The notes under the pieces were generated by a model. The model searched no databases. It saw only the letters and a program-made list of their open reading frames with translations, and was not told the DNA's origin. Shown here in pieces: positions 1 through 6,784 of a stretch of DNA of 8,725 nucleotides (the stretch's first letter is position 1; each line of letters opens with the position of its first letter). The DNA lies in the NCBI GenBank assembly GCA_014804285.1, contig JAAVAA010000011.1:1-8725 (forward strand), written 5' to 3'. The position numbers were made by a program, and so were the translations under genes. The DNA is from Lachnospiraceae bacterium. GTDB lineage: Bacteria; Bacillota; Clostridia; Lachnospirales; Lachnospiraceae.

Positions 1-941
1 GGATAATAAGTATCCGTGAATCCATGAAGATATCCGCCCTCCGTATCCAGCCTGTCTTTCTTGTAAGGATTATGCAGGTCTCCCTGAAAACCTTCCTGTA
101 CATAACCTTCCGAGGTCAGAATCCGTATGTTGCTTCCTTTTCCTCCTGCCATCAGAAGATGCAGATATCCCGTCTCTTCTTCACCGGCATTGATCTCAAC
201 AATCATTTTCTGGCCTTTCGCAACCATAATAGATTGTTCTCCAGAAAGAAATGCATCAAAATCGTTCTGTCCTGCATCGGATTCAATGATTCTGGTATCA
301 ATAAACTTCTTGTCCGTCCGATACAAAAACGGTATGACACGTTCATTTAAATTCCCCGGGCTGAACTCTGCGCTGAGAGATGTATCAAAAACTACATTCT
401 CCCATGCAGAATCATCATAATCTTCCCGATTCCAATGAATAAGCTCCGGTATTGCCCTCCGTTCTTCCAATACCTGAAGCGGTGCGAAAATATCCGATTC
501 CCTGATAATGGAAAAACCGTCATCCACGCACCCTTTCCACTCATCATCCGCCGACAGATCAATTGTCCCATGATGATTCTCTGCTTTTCCAATCACAAAC
601 AGTCCCGGATGTCCTGTACGGAATATACTAAAGCTTCCCTTTCCATGTTCTGCCGGATAATGTAGCACTTCCACGGCAATCACATTTTTACCTGTCTTCA
701 TATAAGACGCAAGTTCCAGCGTATCATAATACCAAATCTCACGGTCTCCTTTACATGGACCCACCTCCACCAGCTTCCCGTTCACATACAATTTATAACG
801 GGAATCGGCAGAAACCAGAAACGGCGCCTTTTCCGGAATCCCGTCAAAGAAAAAAGTCCTGCGGAAAAGCATCCGTACCGGCCTGTCTTTTGTGACAGTC
901 CTCAGTGTAATCCAGTTCTTTCTTCCATCCAAAATCTGCAT
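1..941 (-). CDS. Alpha-L-rhamnosidase-like glycoside hydrolase (GH78 type), N-terminal part, runs off the left edge
   Basis: The frame is open for 313 codons from the ATG at 941 to the window edge, so the catalytic part lies outside. The visible protein is beta-rich. Residues ~20-95 (RRTFFFDGIP, SADSRYKLYVNGKLV, GPCKGDREIWYYDTLEL, GKNVIAVEVLHYP) match the jelly-roll N-terminal domain seen in GH78 alpha-L-rhamnosidases. GGYLHGFTD near residue 302 resembles the stretch before the (alpha/alpha)6 catalytic domain. There is no signal peptide, so the enzyme is probably cytoplasmic. The likely role is removing rhamnose or a related sugar from glycosides, but the substrate cannot be read from this part. 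It is divergent from an AraC-type regulator, which fits sugar-inducible control. Start: AGGAGG at 943-948 lies only 1 base from the ATG, so TTG at 932 (10-base spacing, protein MDGRKNW...) may be the real start. The family is fairly sure; the activity is inferred. Confidence 0.7.
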   Translation of the reverse strand, partial: MQILDGRKNWITLRTVTKDRPVRMLFRRTFFFDGIPEKAPFLVSADSRYKLYVNGKLVEVGPCKGDREIWYYDTLELASYMKTGKNVIAVEVLHYPAEHGKGSFSIFRTGHPGLFVIGKAENHHGTIDLSADDEWKGCVDDGFSIIRESDIFAPLQVLEERRAIPELIHWNREDYDDSAWENVVFDTSLSAEFSPGNLNERVIPFLYRTDKKFIDTRIIESDAGQNDFDAFLSGEQSIMVAKGQKMIVEINAGEEETGYLHLLMAGGKGSNIRILTSEGYVQEGFQGDLHNPYKKDRLDTEGGYLHGFTDTYY

Positions 942-965
942 ACCTCCTCATATGTTTTTAAAAGT

Positions 966-994
966 ATTATAAATATTTTGTATTTTCTTAACAA
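966..994 (-). promoter_or_regulatory. Sigma-A promoter of the GH78-like gene
   Basis: On the minus strand, TTGTTA (989-994) is followed after exactly 17 bases by a consensus TATAAT (966-971). Transcription would start near 959, leaving a short leader that carries AGGAGG at 943-948. The match and the position make this a strong prediction. It has not been shown experimentally. Confidence 0.75.
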
Positions 995-1039
995 TTGACT
1001 CAGGGTAGTATATTAATTGATATTTTCTTTTGAAATCCG

Positions 1040-1068
1040 TTGATATAGGGATAATTTTGATGTATTAT
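1040..1068 (+). promoter_or_regulatory. Promoter of the AraC-type regulator
   Basis: TTGATA (1040-1045), a 17-base spacer and TATTAT (1063-1068) predict a start near 1075 and a leader of about 100 bases. The -10 box lies inside a perfect palindrome (1062-1080), so a bound protein would block or alter transcription. A weaker alternative, TTGACT at 995-1000, sits next to the -35 box of the divergent gene. Confidence 0.55.
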
Positions 1069-1080
1069 CATAGATAATAC
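1062..1080. promoter_or_regulatory. 19-bp perfect palindrome, candidate operator
   Basis: GTATTATC (1062-1069), three bases ATA, then GATAATAC (1073-1080) form 8-bp perfect arms. The palindrome covers the predicted -10 box and start region of the AraC-type gene. A further GATAAT at 1050-1055 pairs with the ATTATC of the left arm, so the half-site occurs three times in 30 bases. A symmetric site suggests a dimeric regulator. AraC proteins more often use direct repeats, so the binder is unknown. Confidence 0.45.
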
Positions 1081-1175
1081 CCTTTATTATTGATGTAATC
1101 TTTGGTGCTTGAAGATCTACTGCATGAAATGATATATCAAAATGTTTTCAGATACGTATAGAAAGGCACAAAATA

Positions 1176-2222
1176 ATGACAAGAGATGAGCTAATGAAAA
1201 CTTTGCACGATTATACTCCCTGGGAGCTCCTTCACCGTAACCGGCGGTTGGATATCGGGAATATGGAGCCTGTCAACCAGACACTGGAATCTCCGATAAC
1301 TGACGAAGAAAAAATGACCGGACTCCACTTGCCACGGATTCCTGATCTGGATAATAATACCTTCTCCTCCGATATCTATTTTCGTCACGCACCGGGACAG
1401 AACTACATGATTGTCCAACATGACAGATATACTCCCGGTGTTATGCACCAACACAACTTTTTCGAATTACAAGTATGTGTGGAAGGGGAATTTATGCAGC
1501 AGATCAATTCCACACGTCTTCAAATGCACAGCGGCGATTTCTGCCTAATTCCTCCCAGAGTCAGACACATGGTAGACATACAGAATTATACCGTACTGTT
1601 AAATCTGCTGATTCCCGAAAAACATTTTAAAAGCATCTGCCTCTCACAACTTAGCGGTGATAATGTATTATCTCAGATTTTTATGGGAAATGTATACTAT
1701 AACAGCGTGAACGATTATGTAATCTTTCACACGAATGGAAATCCGGTCATTATGGACATTGTTTTCAGCATATGCAAGGAAGCGCTGGAGAAAAAGCCTT
1801 ACTATGTCTATATGATGGACACAGAGCTTCTCCTCCTTTTAGGTGTTCTGATTCGTAACTACGAAAGCACCTGTGAACTGCCTCAAATACATAGAAAACA
1901 AGACGGAATCAATTATGGGATTCTACAGTATATTGAAGAAAATTATCAGCAAATTTCTCTTCATGAACTTGCAGACAAGTTCCATTATACACCTCAGCAT
2001 ATGTCCTCACTGCTAAAGGAACTGACCGGCTTTAATTTCAGCGGGTATATTCTGGAAAAAAGAATGCAGGCTGCCAGCGATTATCTCCTCAACACAACGC
2101 TTAAGATTAAAGATATTTCCATCGCATGCGGATACCAGAATCAGGAACACTTTATCCGGACCTTTAAAAAATATTATAACTCCACACCGATAGATTACCG
2201 AAATCAGCATAGCCATTTCTAG
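1176..2222 (+). CDS. AraC-family transcriptional regulator with N-terminal cupin
   Basis: 348 residues. A cupin sensor fold spans about residues 80-150: HQHNFFELQVCVEG at 91-104 carries the usual His-x-His...Glu pattern (H91, H93, E97) and SGDFCLIPPRVRH at 119-131 is the second strand motif. The C-terminal ~100 residues hold the two AraC helix-turn-helix motifs: ISLHELADKFHYTPQHMSSL (260-279), then IKDISIACGYQNQEHFIRTF (311-330) with the family signature GY-x(4)-HF and the final STPIDYR. Such proteins usually bind a sugar in the cupin and activate neighbouring carbohydrate genes. The divergent GH78-like hydrolase is the obvious target. The first ~65 residues are a polar extension. Start: GAAAGG at 1161-1166 lies 9 bases before the ATG. 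The ligand is not known; a rhamnoside is only suggested by the neighbour. Confidence 0.93.
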   Translation: MTRDELMKTLHDYTPWELLHRNRRLDIGNMEPVNQTLESPITDEEKMTGLHLPRIPDLDNNTFSSDIYFRHAPGQNYMIVQHDRYTPGVMHQHNFFELQVCVEGEFMQQINSTRLQMHSGDFCLIPPRVRHMVDIQNYTVLLNLLIPEKHFKSICLSQLSGDNVLSQIFMGNVYYNSVNDYVIFHTNGNPVIMDIVFSICKEALEKKPYYVYMMDTELLLLLGVLIRNYESTCELPQIHRKQDGINYGILQYIEENYQQISLHELADKFHYTPQHMSSLLKELTGFNFSGYILEKRMQAASDYLLNTTLKIKDISIACGYQNQEHFIRTFKKYYNSTPIDYRNQHSHF

Positions 2223-2283
2223 AGCCAACAACTCTGCAGTCCGGCACGTCAACAGGAAATGGATGATAGGTATTATTTTCCCG

Positions 2284-2312
2284 TTGATAATTACAAAATG
2301 TTATGCTATAAT
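2284..2312 (+). promoter_or_regulatory. Near-consensus extended -10 promoter of the marR-MFS operon
   Basis: TTGATA (2284-2289), a 17-base spacer and TATAAT (2307-2312) with an upstream TGC (TG at 2304-2305) form one of the best sigma-A promoters in the window. The predicted start is near 2319. It rules out the upstream in-frame ATGs (2263, 2311) as starts for the MarR gene. A promoter this strong implies that a repressor normally holds it down. Confidence 0.82.
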
Positions 2313-2314
2313 GC

Positions 2315-2327
2315 CTAACCATGTTAG
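2315..2327. promoter_or_regulatory. Candidate MarR operator at the transcription start
   Basis: CTAAC (2315-2319), CAT, GTTAG (2323-2327) is a perfect 5-bp inverted repeat just downstream of the TATAAT box, on the predicted +1. MarR-family dimers typically bind AT-rich palindromes overlapping their own promoter, and TAAC/GTTA half-sites are compatible with that. The arms are short, so the call is tentative. Confidence 0.45.
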
Positions 2328-2346
2328 CAAATTCGAGGAGAATATT

Positions 2347-2766
2347 ATGAATACACGCGAAGACGCCCGGGACTTCCTGGTAAAGCTTCATTCCTGCATA
2401 TCAAGAACTTTTTATAACAACATCGAATCTACGCAAAGAGGTTTTGGCTTTATCCTAAGCTATCTGGAACGGGCAAACAAAGAAGTGACTGCTGGGGACT
2501 TATCAAAAAAGTTGAATGTCAGTACTGCGCGAATTGCTGCCTTGCTTAAAAAAATGGAAAAAAATGGATTAATAACACGACACACCTCACAAAAAGATGC
2601 CAGACAAATTATCGTAGAGATCACGCCTGCCGGCATAGCTTTAGTGGATGAAATGAGAGAGCAGGTACTTAGCAAAATTGAGTTATTATTTACTCAGGTC
2701 AGTAAAGAAGACCTTGAAACCTATATCCGGATTTCTCATCAAATAAAAGATGTCATGAGCGAATAG
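2347..2766 (+). CDS. MarR-family transcriptional regulator
   Basis: 139 residues, the usual MarR length. Helices at 1-45 would form part of the dimer interface. The winged helix spans ~46-95: VTAGDLSKKLNVSTARIAAL (47-66) is the helix-turn-helix, followed by LLKKMEKNGLITR and the wing SQKDARQIIVEITPAG with the conserved D84-x-R86 pair. The C-terminal helix (~98-138) closes the dimer. The start at 2347 is chosen because GAGGAG (2335-2340) lies 6 bases upstream and because the promoter's +1 lies at about 2319; a longer frame from 2263 would begin upstream of the promoter. The MFS transporter gene follows 38 bases later on the same strand, the classic layout of a MarR repressor controlling an efflux pump and relieved by a small ligand. 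The ligand is unknown. Confidence 0.9.
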   Translation: MNTREDARDFLVKLHSCISRTFYNNIESTQRGFGFILSYLERANKEVTAGDLSKKLNVSTARIAALLKKMEKNGLITRHTSQKDARQIIVEITPAGIALVDEMREQVLSKIELLFTQVSKEDLETYIRISHQIKDVMSE

Positions 2767-2804
2767 TATCAGACATCATTTTAATTGGAAAGGAAAACAA
2801 TACA

Positions 2805-4181
2805 ATGGATAACAAAATAGTAAACAATAAAAAAAGCATATCAGATTTACAAAGAACAGGGATCTTAGTGACATTGCTCGCAGCGGCATTTATCACCTCA
2901 ATGTCAACCACTGTAACCGGAAATATGATACCGAATTTCACTGAATTTTTTGGAGTTTCGTCAAACCTTGCCCAATGGCTTACCAGCGGTGCAACTTTAA
3001 TTTCCGGAATCACCATACCCATAACGGCATTTTTAATCAAACGGATGCCGAACAAAATATATTTCTTTTCTGCAATGACAGCGTTTACAACAGGTTCCCT
3101 TGCAGCGTTTTTGGCATTCAATTTCCCCATGTTGCTTGTGAGCCGACTGGTTCAAGCTATCGGCTGTGGAATGTTATTATCATTTGCCCAGATCGTTCTC
3201 CTGAAACTCTATCCAAAGGAAAAGCATGGAACCATTATGGCAGCATACTCCATGGCTGCTATGGTGTCCTCTGTCGTCGGTCCTACCTATGCAGGCCTTA
3301 TTATGGATGCATTTGGCTGGCAGGGAGTATTTGTTTCACTGTTTATAATAGGCATTCTGATTATTGCGGGCGGAATTATCTTTATGAAGAATGTGACGGA
3401 TAAAGAACCGGCAGAGCTGAATGTTCCGTATGTTGCTCTTTCTTCTGCGGGCTTTGCTTCATTTCTGATTGGCATAAGTAATATAAGCGGCGGACTGCTC
3501 TCCCTAAAAAGCGGCGGATTAATACTTGCCGGAATTATGCTTCTTACTGTTTTTGCCGTCCTACAGTTAAAATCTGAAAGCCCTATGTTAAATTTACGTG
3601 TGTTTAAGTATCCTTCCTTCCGGATTGCAGTGATATTAAGTCTTTGTATGTACCTTATTGCTATGGGAAACGCAATGGTTTTACCAATTTTCACAAAGTC
3701 ATTATGCGGATTTTCAGACACTGCTTATGGTTTCGCAACGATTTTCGGATCGGTTTTAGCAGTATTTTCAGCACTCTCTGCCGGAAAACTATATGATAAA
3801 ATGGGAATCAAACCTATGTTTATCGCGGGTACCGGATTGTTCGGGGCTTTTTCCATCATGGGATTATTTCTTTCACAGAACACATCCATTATCTACATTG
3901 CTATTATATTTGCATTCCAGAGTGTTGCAATGTCAACATTAAATTCACCTACAACTGCAATGGCGCTGAGCGGGCTTGCGGGACGGGAACGTGTTGACGG
4001 CAGTGCAATTTTTAACACGCTGCGACAGATTTCAAGTTCTCTGGCGTCAACCATTTCGGTTCTTATCTTTACGCTTATGGGCAGTAATATATCCGCTGTT
4101 CATAGTGTATACGTATATTACATACTTGTGACAACGGCTATTGGTGTGGCAGTTACTTTCTACCTTAAGTCCAAGAATTAG
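2805..4181 (+). CDS. MFS multidrug-efflux-type transporter (DHA2/EmrB-like)
   Basis: 458 residues, almost wholly hydrophobic helices after a charged ~18-residue N-terminus; I judge 12-14 membrane segments. Family marks: TM1 region LVTLLAAAFITSMSTTVTGN (21-40); the WLTSGATLISGITIP helix (58-72); a degenerate motif A, AFLIKRMPNK (75-84); motif C-like VVGPTYAGLIMDAFGWQGVF (157-176), with Ala in place of one expected Gly; a second motif A-like GKLYDKMGIKP (327-337); and GSAIFNTLRQISSSLAST (399-416), typical of the drug:H+ antiporter-2 group. It should export small hydrophobic compounds using the proton gradient. The RBS GGAAAGGA (2787-2794) lies 10 bases upstream. It is co-transcribed with the MarR gene 38 bases before it. 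The 3' end overlaps a convergent gene by 17 bases. Substrate not deducible. Confidence 0.88.
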   Translation: MDNKIVNNKKSISDLQRTGILVTLLAAAFITSMSTTVTGNMIPNFTEFFGVSSNLAQWLTSGATLISGITIPITAFLIKRMPNKIYFFSAMTAFTTGSLAAFLAFNFPMLLVSRLVQAIGCGMLLSFAQIVLLKLYPKEKHGTIMAAYSMAAMVSSVVGPTYAGLIMDAFGWQGVFVSLFIIGILIIAGGIIFMKNVTDKEPAELNVPYVALSSAGFASFLIGISNISGGLLSLKSGGLILAGIMLLTVFAVLQLKSESPMLNLRVFKYPSFRIAVILSLCMYLIAMGNAMVLPIFTKSLCGFSDTAYGFATIFGSVLAVFSALSAGKLYDKMGIKPMFIAGTGLFGAFSIMGLFLSQNTSIIYIAIIFAFQSVAMSTLNSPTTAMALSGLAGRERVDGSAIFNTLRQISSSLASTISVLIFTLMGSNISAVHSVYVYYILVTTAIGVAVTFYLKSKN

Positions 4182-4806
4182 TAAACAGGATTTTCTTCAA
4201 ATCTTCCGCCTGCCGGAACTTTCCATCTGCTGTAAAAATATCAACCCTGTGTATATCACTGCTCCTGTCTTTAAATGCAGGAAAAAGAAATCCGCACTCC
4301 GGTTCACCCGGCTCATAATCACCATCTACCGGACAGACCGCACAGATCAAGAACTGGTACACCTCCTCCGATTCCCACAAGCTTTCTTTGTCACTGGCTT
4401 TCAACGGCACATCATAACTGCCATGGAAAAAGTACACAGCATAACTGCCCTCCGTCCGATATTTCTGCCCAAATTCTTCATAAAATACATCCAGCATTGC
4501 ATCATTTTTCAACCCGCATTCTTTTAGTGCCATAAGAAGCTGCCATGTACTCCCGGGTTTTCTGTCTGCCTCATTAAATGTATACTCCTTTAACTGTACA
4601 TTCGTATCGGAAAAAGGAATTGTCTTTGCTATATCAAGGTTTACCTGTTGATCTTTAGGTGACAGCTTCTGGAAATGCTTGTTAAAGGTTCCGTCCACAA
4701 ATCCCTCTTCATCCAGATATGCCCCGGTAATCCTGTCAAAACAGTTACGCTTCAAAGTCATTCGCCTGGTCAATTCCAGCATATCTTCACGATTAATTTT
4801 TTCCAT
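4165..4806 (-). CDS. DUF4317-family protein, short form
   Basis: 213 residues from the ATG at 4806; the frame also allows starts at 4827 and 4842. I prefer 4806 because MEKINREDMLELTRRM resembles the usual DUF4317 N-terminus and the upstream residues look non-family. Recognisable blocks: NCFDRITGAYLDEEG (~22-36), LMALKECGLKNDAMLDVFYE (~92-111), VYFFHGSYDVPLKASD (~124-139), WESEEVYQFLICAVCPVDG (~144-162) and CGFLFPAFKDRSSDIHRVDI (~171-190). From memory, full DUF4317 proteins run near 380-400 residues, so this one covers only the first half and stops ~23 residues after the DIH motif. It could be a natural short subfamily or a truncated gene. It follows the hydrolase gene closely (1 base if translation starts at 4842) and overlaps the convergent MFS gene by 17 bases. 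Function unknown; cytoplasmic. Confidence 0.72.
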   Translation of the reverse strand: MEKINREDMLELTRRMTLKRNCFDRITGAYLDEEGFVDGTFNKHFQKLSPKDQQVNLDIAKTIPFSDTNVQLKEYTFNEADRKPGSTWQLLMALKECGLKNDAMLDVFYEEFGQKYRTEGSYAVYFFHGSYDVPLKASDKESLWESEEVYQFLICAVCPVDGDYEPGEPECGFLFPAFKDRSSDIHRVDIFTADGKFRQAEDLKKILFTNSWT

Positions 4807-4843
4807 AACTTTCTCATCGCCTCTCATTATGCAATAACGCATA

Positions 4844-5597
4844 TTAATCCGAACCTGCCATCAGCTCCGCTATGTATTGCGCGGTAACTTCCCTCTGCTC
4901 CTCACTGCTGATTCCCGGCTCTCCATCCCCTTCCTGCTTTCCATAACTTCCAAACTGCGCATGGCATCCGCCCTCTATAATATGTTCTTCCATATCCGCT
5001 GGAAGATTTGTCCGGCTACTATTATATTTCTCTATATCCAGCACACCGTCCTCAGAACCATAAACAGAAAGCACCTGTAATCCTGATCCGCTTATATCCT
5101 TCGTGGAATAAGCTGCCAAAAGGATAAGCCCTTTATATTCGTCCACATGCTCTGCTACATAGCCGGCTGCCATAGCTCCCCCCTAGGGAATGCCCGCCTA
5201 TGTACCAGTCTCCGATTTCTGGAAATCTTTCCTGTATTCCCTCTGCCGCATCTATATCAAGGACTGCTAGATTGCAGGGCATCTTAAGCAATACGCAAAG
5301 GACTCCTTCTTCCGCCAGGCTGCGCAGCAACGGTGCATATGCTGTAAATTCGACCTTACCTCCCGGATAAAATATCAGTCCGGATTCAGGCTCCTTTGGC
5401 AAAAAAGCAATTCCGTTATAATCGATCCACTCTACTTTTACCTCATCATCAGACTTAAGGGCCTCCGAGGCTGCTGTATCAGCACAATAGTAATCATTTA
5501 AATAAATTACACAAACCCCAGAGAGTATTGCCACAATATCAATCAAGACCGTCAGCGTAATCTTCCACCTTTTAGTCTTCTGTCTGCTCTTATTCAT
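4844..5597 (-). pseudogene. Membrane-anchored alpha/beta hydrolase, frameshifted at the nucleophile elbow
   Basis: Two minus-strand frames make one enzyme. The first (5597 to stop at 5133) has a membrane anchor (~12-33), then GLIFYPGGKVEFTAYAPLLR (73-92) and YIGGHSLGG (132-140) with nucleophile Ser137; after this it turns into nonsense (SYGSRLCS...). The second (5173-4844) resumes at once as MAAGYVAEHVDEYKGLILLA, with VYGSEDGVLD (acid Asp) and EGGCHAQFG (His). Removing one G from the GGGGGG run (5178-5183) restores GHSLGGAMAAGYV and an uninterrupted 250-residue protein with all three catalytic residues. So this is a 1-base insertion, a sequencing error, or a switchable or slippage site. Start: GGGAGG (5609-5614) lies 11 bases before the ATG at 5597; an upstream in-frame ATG at 5669 lies before the likely promoter. 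The substrate is probably an ester but is not known. DUF4317 follows in the same transcript. Confidence 0.85.
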
Positions 5598-5625
5598 AGA
5601 AATTCTATCCTCCCATACTGTTCTT

Positions 5626-5655
5626 ATTCTATCATTCGGACCACATCCTACGCAA
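5626..5655 (-). promoter_or_regulatory. Candidate promoter of the hydrolase-DUF4317 operon
   Basis: On the minus strand, TTGCGT (5650-5655), an 18-base spacer and TAGAAT (5626-5631) predict a start near 5619, just ahead of the ribosome site at 5609-5614. Each box departs from consensus, so confidence is moderate. It supports translation starting at 5597 rather than 5669. Confidence 0.45.
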
Positions 5656-5725
5656 CACTTCACTTTCAAAGTCTCTTTTAAGATAATAGCTACAGGGAAA
5701 AAAACAGCAATTTCACCAACTCACA

Positions 5726-5752
5726 TTGAATTCTCTGGCAGCTTATGATAAT
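5726..5752 (+). promoter_or_regulatory. Candidate promoter of the acetyltransferase gene
   Basis: TTGAAT (5726-5731) stands upstream of an AT-rich -10 region containing GATAAT (5747-5752, 15-base spacing) and AATATT (5750-5755, 18-base spacing). The leader to the ATG at 5789 is about 30 bases. The exact -10 hexamer is uncertain. The rest of the divergent gap (5598-5788) shows nothing else clear. Confidence 0.4.
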
Positions 5753-5788
5753 ATTCAGGGCAACAAATAAGGACTTACGGAGAATAAT

Positions 5789-6265
5789 ATGGAACTTTAT
5801 TCAAATCAGATTGACGAAGCAATTAGGATTATGAAGGAAGTTGCTATGTGGGGGCGGAATAAGGGCTTTCGCGTATGGCGAGATGAATGGCTGACAAAAG
5901 AAGAACTGATTACAATAGATGCACAGCCAGAGAATTTTTATATTGGTAAAATGGATGGTGTTACAGTCTGTGCGTTTATTTTGCAATGGAGGGACTCAGA
6001 GTACTGGGCTGATGCGGACAATGATGCTGTGTATTTGCACAAGCTTTGTGTAAGACGTGAATTTGCCGGTAAAAACATGACCCGTTTCATTATAGAAGCA
6101 ATCAAGCAGCTTTGCAAAAAGAAGAGAATAAGGTATATACGGTTAGATACAGCACTTGATGAAAAAATTATAAGAAAGATCTATTTAAAACTGGGATTTA
6201 AAATTGTAGATATTATAGATTACCCCAATGGACGCTCTATTGCATTGTATGAGTTAGAGGTATAA
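5789..6265 (+). CDS. GNAT-family N-acetyltransferase
   Basis: 158 residues, normal for a single GNAT domain. N-terminal helices (~6-25) are followed by the FYIGKMDGVTVCAFILQW strands (50-67), the central VYLHKLCVRREFAGKNMTRF block (81-100; beta4 and acetyl-CoA pyrophosphate loop), helix 3 (IIEAIKQLCKKK), IRYIRLDTALDE (114-125) and the closing YLKLGFKIVDI (132-142). This order is diagnostic. The loop reads A-G-K-N where the family usually has R/Q-G-x-G/A, a mild degeneration that may lower or alter acetyl-CoA binding. It should transfer acetyl from acetyl-CoA to an amine; the acceptor is unknown. GGAG at 5779-5782 lies 6 bases before the ATG. It is divergent from the hydrolase operon and not obviously tied to it. 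Confidence 0.87.
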   Translation: MELYSNQIDEAIRIMKEVAMWGRNKGFRVWRDEWLTKEELITIDAQPENFYIGKMDGVTVCAFILQWRDSEYWADADNDAVYLHKLCVRREFAGKNMTRFIIEAIKQLCKKKRIRYIRLDTALDEKIIRKIYLKLGFKIVDIIDYPNGRSIALYELEV

Positions 6266-6278
6266 ATTCGTGAAATAT

Positions 6279-6307
6279 TTTAAACTTTATTCCCAATGTG
6301 TTATAAT
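6279..6307 (+). promoter_or_regulatory. Promoter of the DUF3592-like membrane protein gene
   Basis: A consensus TATAAT (6302-6307) with an upstream TGT (extended -10) lies 17 bases after TTTAAA (6279-6284), a weak -35 box. The predicted start is near 6314, so the ATG at 6319 would have almost no leader. This supports the ATG at 6343. Confidence 0.6.
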
Positions 6308-6342
6308 CAAAAACAGCAATGATTAGGAGGTATTTATCTGAT

Positions 6343-6777
6343 ATGAGTATGAAAAAGAAGGCCATTCTTTTATGGTGTGCTTTTGTAGTATGTCTGATTG
6401 CCACAGTTGTCATGTGGTTTGTCGTGGACGCGCAGAAAATAGAATACGAGGAAGTTAAAGTGAGTGTTGTAAGCGCAGAAACAAAGCAGCTTAGAAACAG
6501 ATCCACAGGTACGCATTATAATTTCTATGAAGTTATGGTAGAGTACAACGGCGAAACATATAAGCTTGAAAATCCACACAATACATACCAATATCCAGAA
6601 GGGACAACAGTCACGGCGTATTTAGCGAACAACGGCAGACTGTTTGCAAATATAGAGGGCGTATCTACCTCGACGCCCCTTGCGAAAGTTTATTTCGTGT
6701 GCCTGTTCGGAAGCTTTGGATTGTTGCTTGTGGCTGCATTCTGCTCCGGGAAAGCAAAAGAGGAAAAGATGGACTGA
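6343..6777 (+). CDS. Small two-helix membrane protein, DUF3592-like
   Basis: 144 residues from the ATG at 6343. Membrane helix 1 is ~7-28 (AILLWCAFVVCLIATVVMWF), preceded by MSMKKK, so the N-terminus should be inside. A soluble beta domain (~35-108) has YNFYEVMVEYNGETYKLENP and PEGTTVTAYLANNGRLFANI, the pattern of DUF3592 proteins (a strand-rich domain between two helices, with a loop stating a tolerated 'dimensionless' value). Helix 2 is ~114-134 (KVYFVCLFGSFGLLLVAAFC) with a charged tail KAKEEKMD inside. The middle domain would thus face the outside. An in-frame ATG at 6319 exists, but AGGAGG (6325-6330) lies after it and 12 bases before 6343, and it is too close to the promoter start. Function unknown. 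It is convergent with the next gene. Confidence 0.7.
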   Translation: MSMKKKAILLWCAFVVCLIATVVMWFVVDAQKIEYEEVKVSVVSAETKQLRNRSTGTHYNFYEVMVEYNGETYKLENPHNTYQYPEGTTVTAYLANNGRLFANIEGVSTSTPLAKVYFVCLFGSFGLLLVAAFCSGKAKEEKMD

Positions 6778-6784
6778 GTTTTGG

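Noticed and set aside
24..665. Several open frames of 60-110 codons inside the GH78-like region, both strands
   Set aside because: They lie antisense or out of frame to a 313-codon frame with clear family motifs, and their proteins are Ser/Phe/Arg-rich shadows without domain features.
2263..2346. Upstream extension of the MarR gene from an ATG at 2263
   Set aside because: It begins before the predicted promoter and lacks a ribosome site; the start at 2347 has GAGGAG 6 bases upstream and gives normal MarR length.
2753..3721. Minus- and plus-strand frames of 125-144 codons within the MFS gene
   Set aside because: They are overprinted on a complete transporter with conserved motifs; no ribosome site or domain supports them.
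4189..4203. GATTT-TCTTC-AAATC hairpin after the MFS stop as a terminator
   Set aside because: The 5-bp A-T rich arms are too weak, no U-tract follows, and it lies inside the DUF4317 coding sequence.
4141..5080. Plus-strand frames opposite the DUF4317 and hydrolase genes
   Set aside because: Their proteins are rich in His, Pro and Ser with no recognisable fold, as expected from antisense of the real genes.
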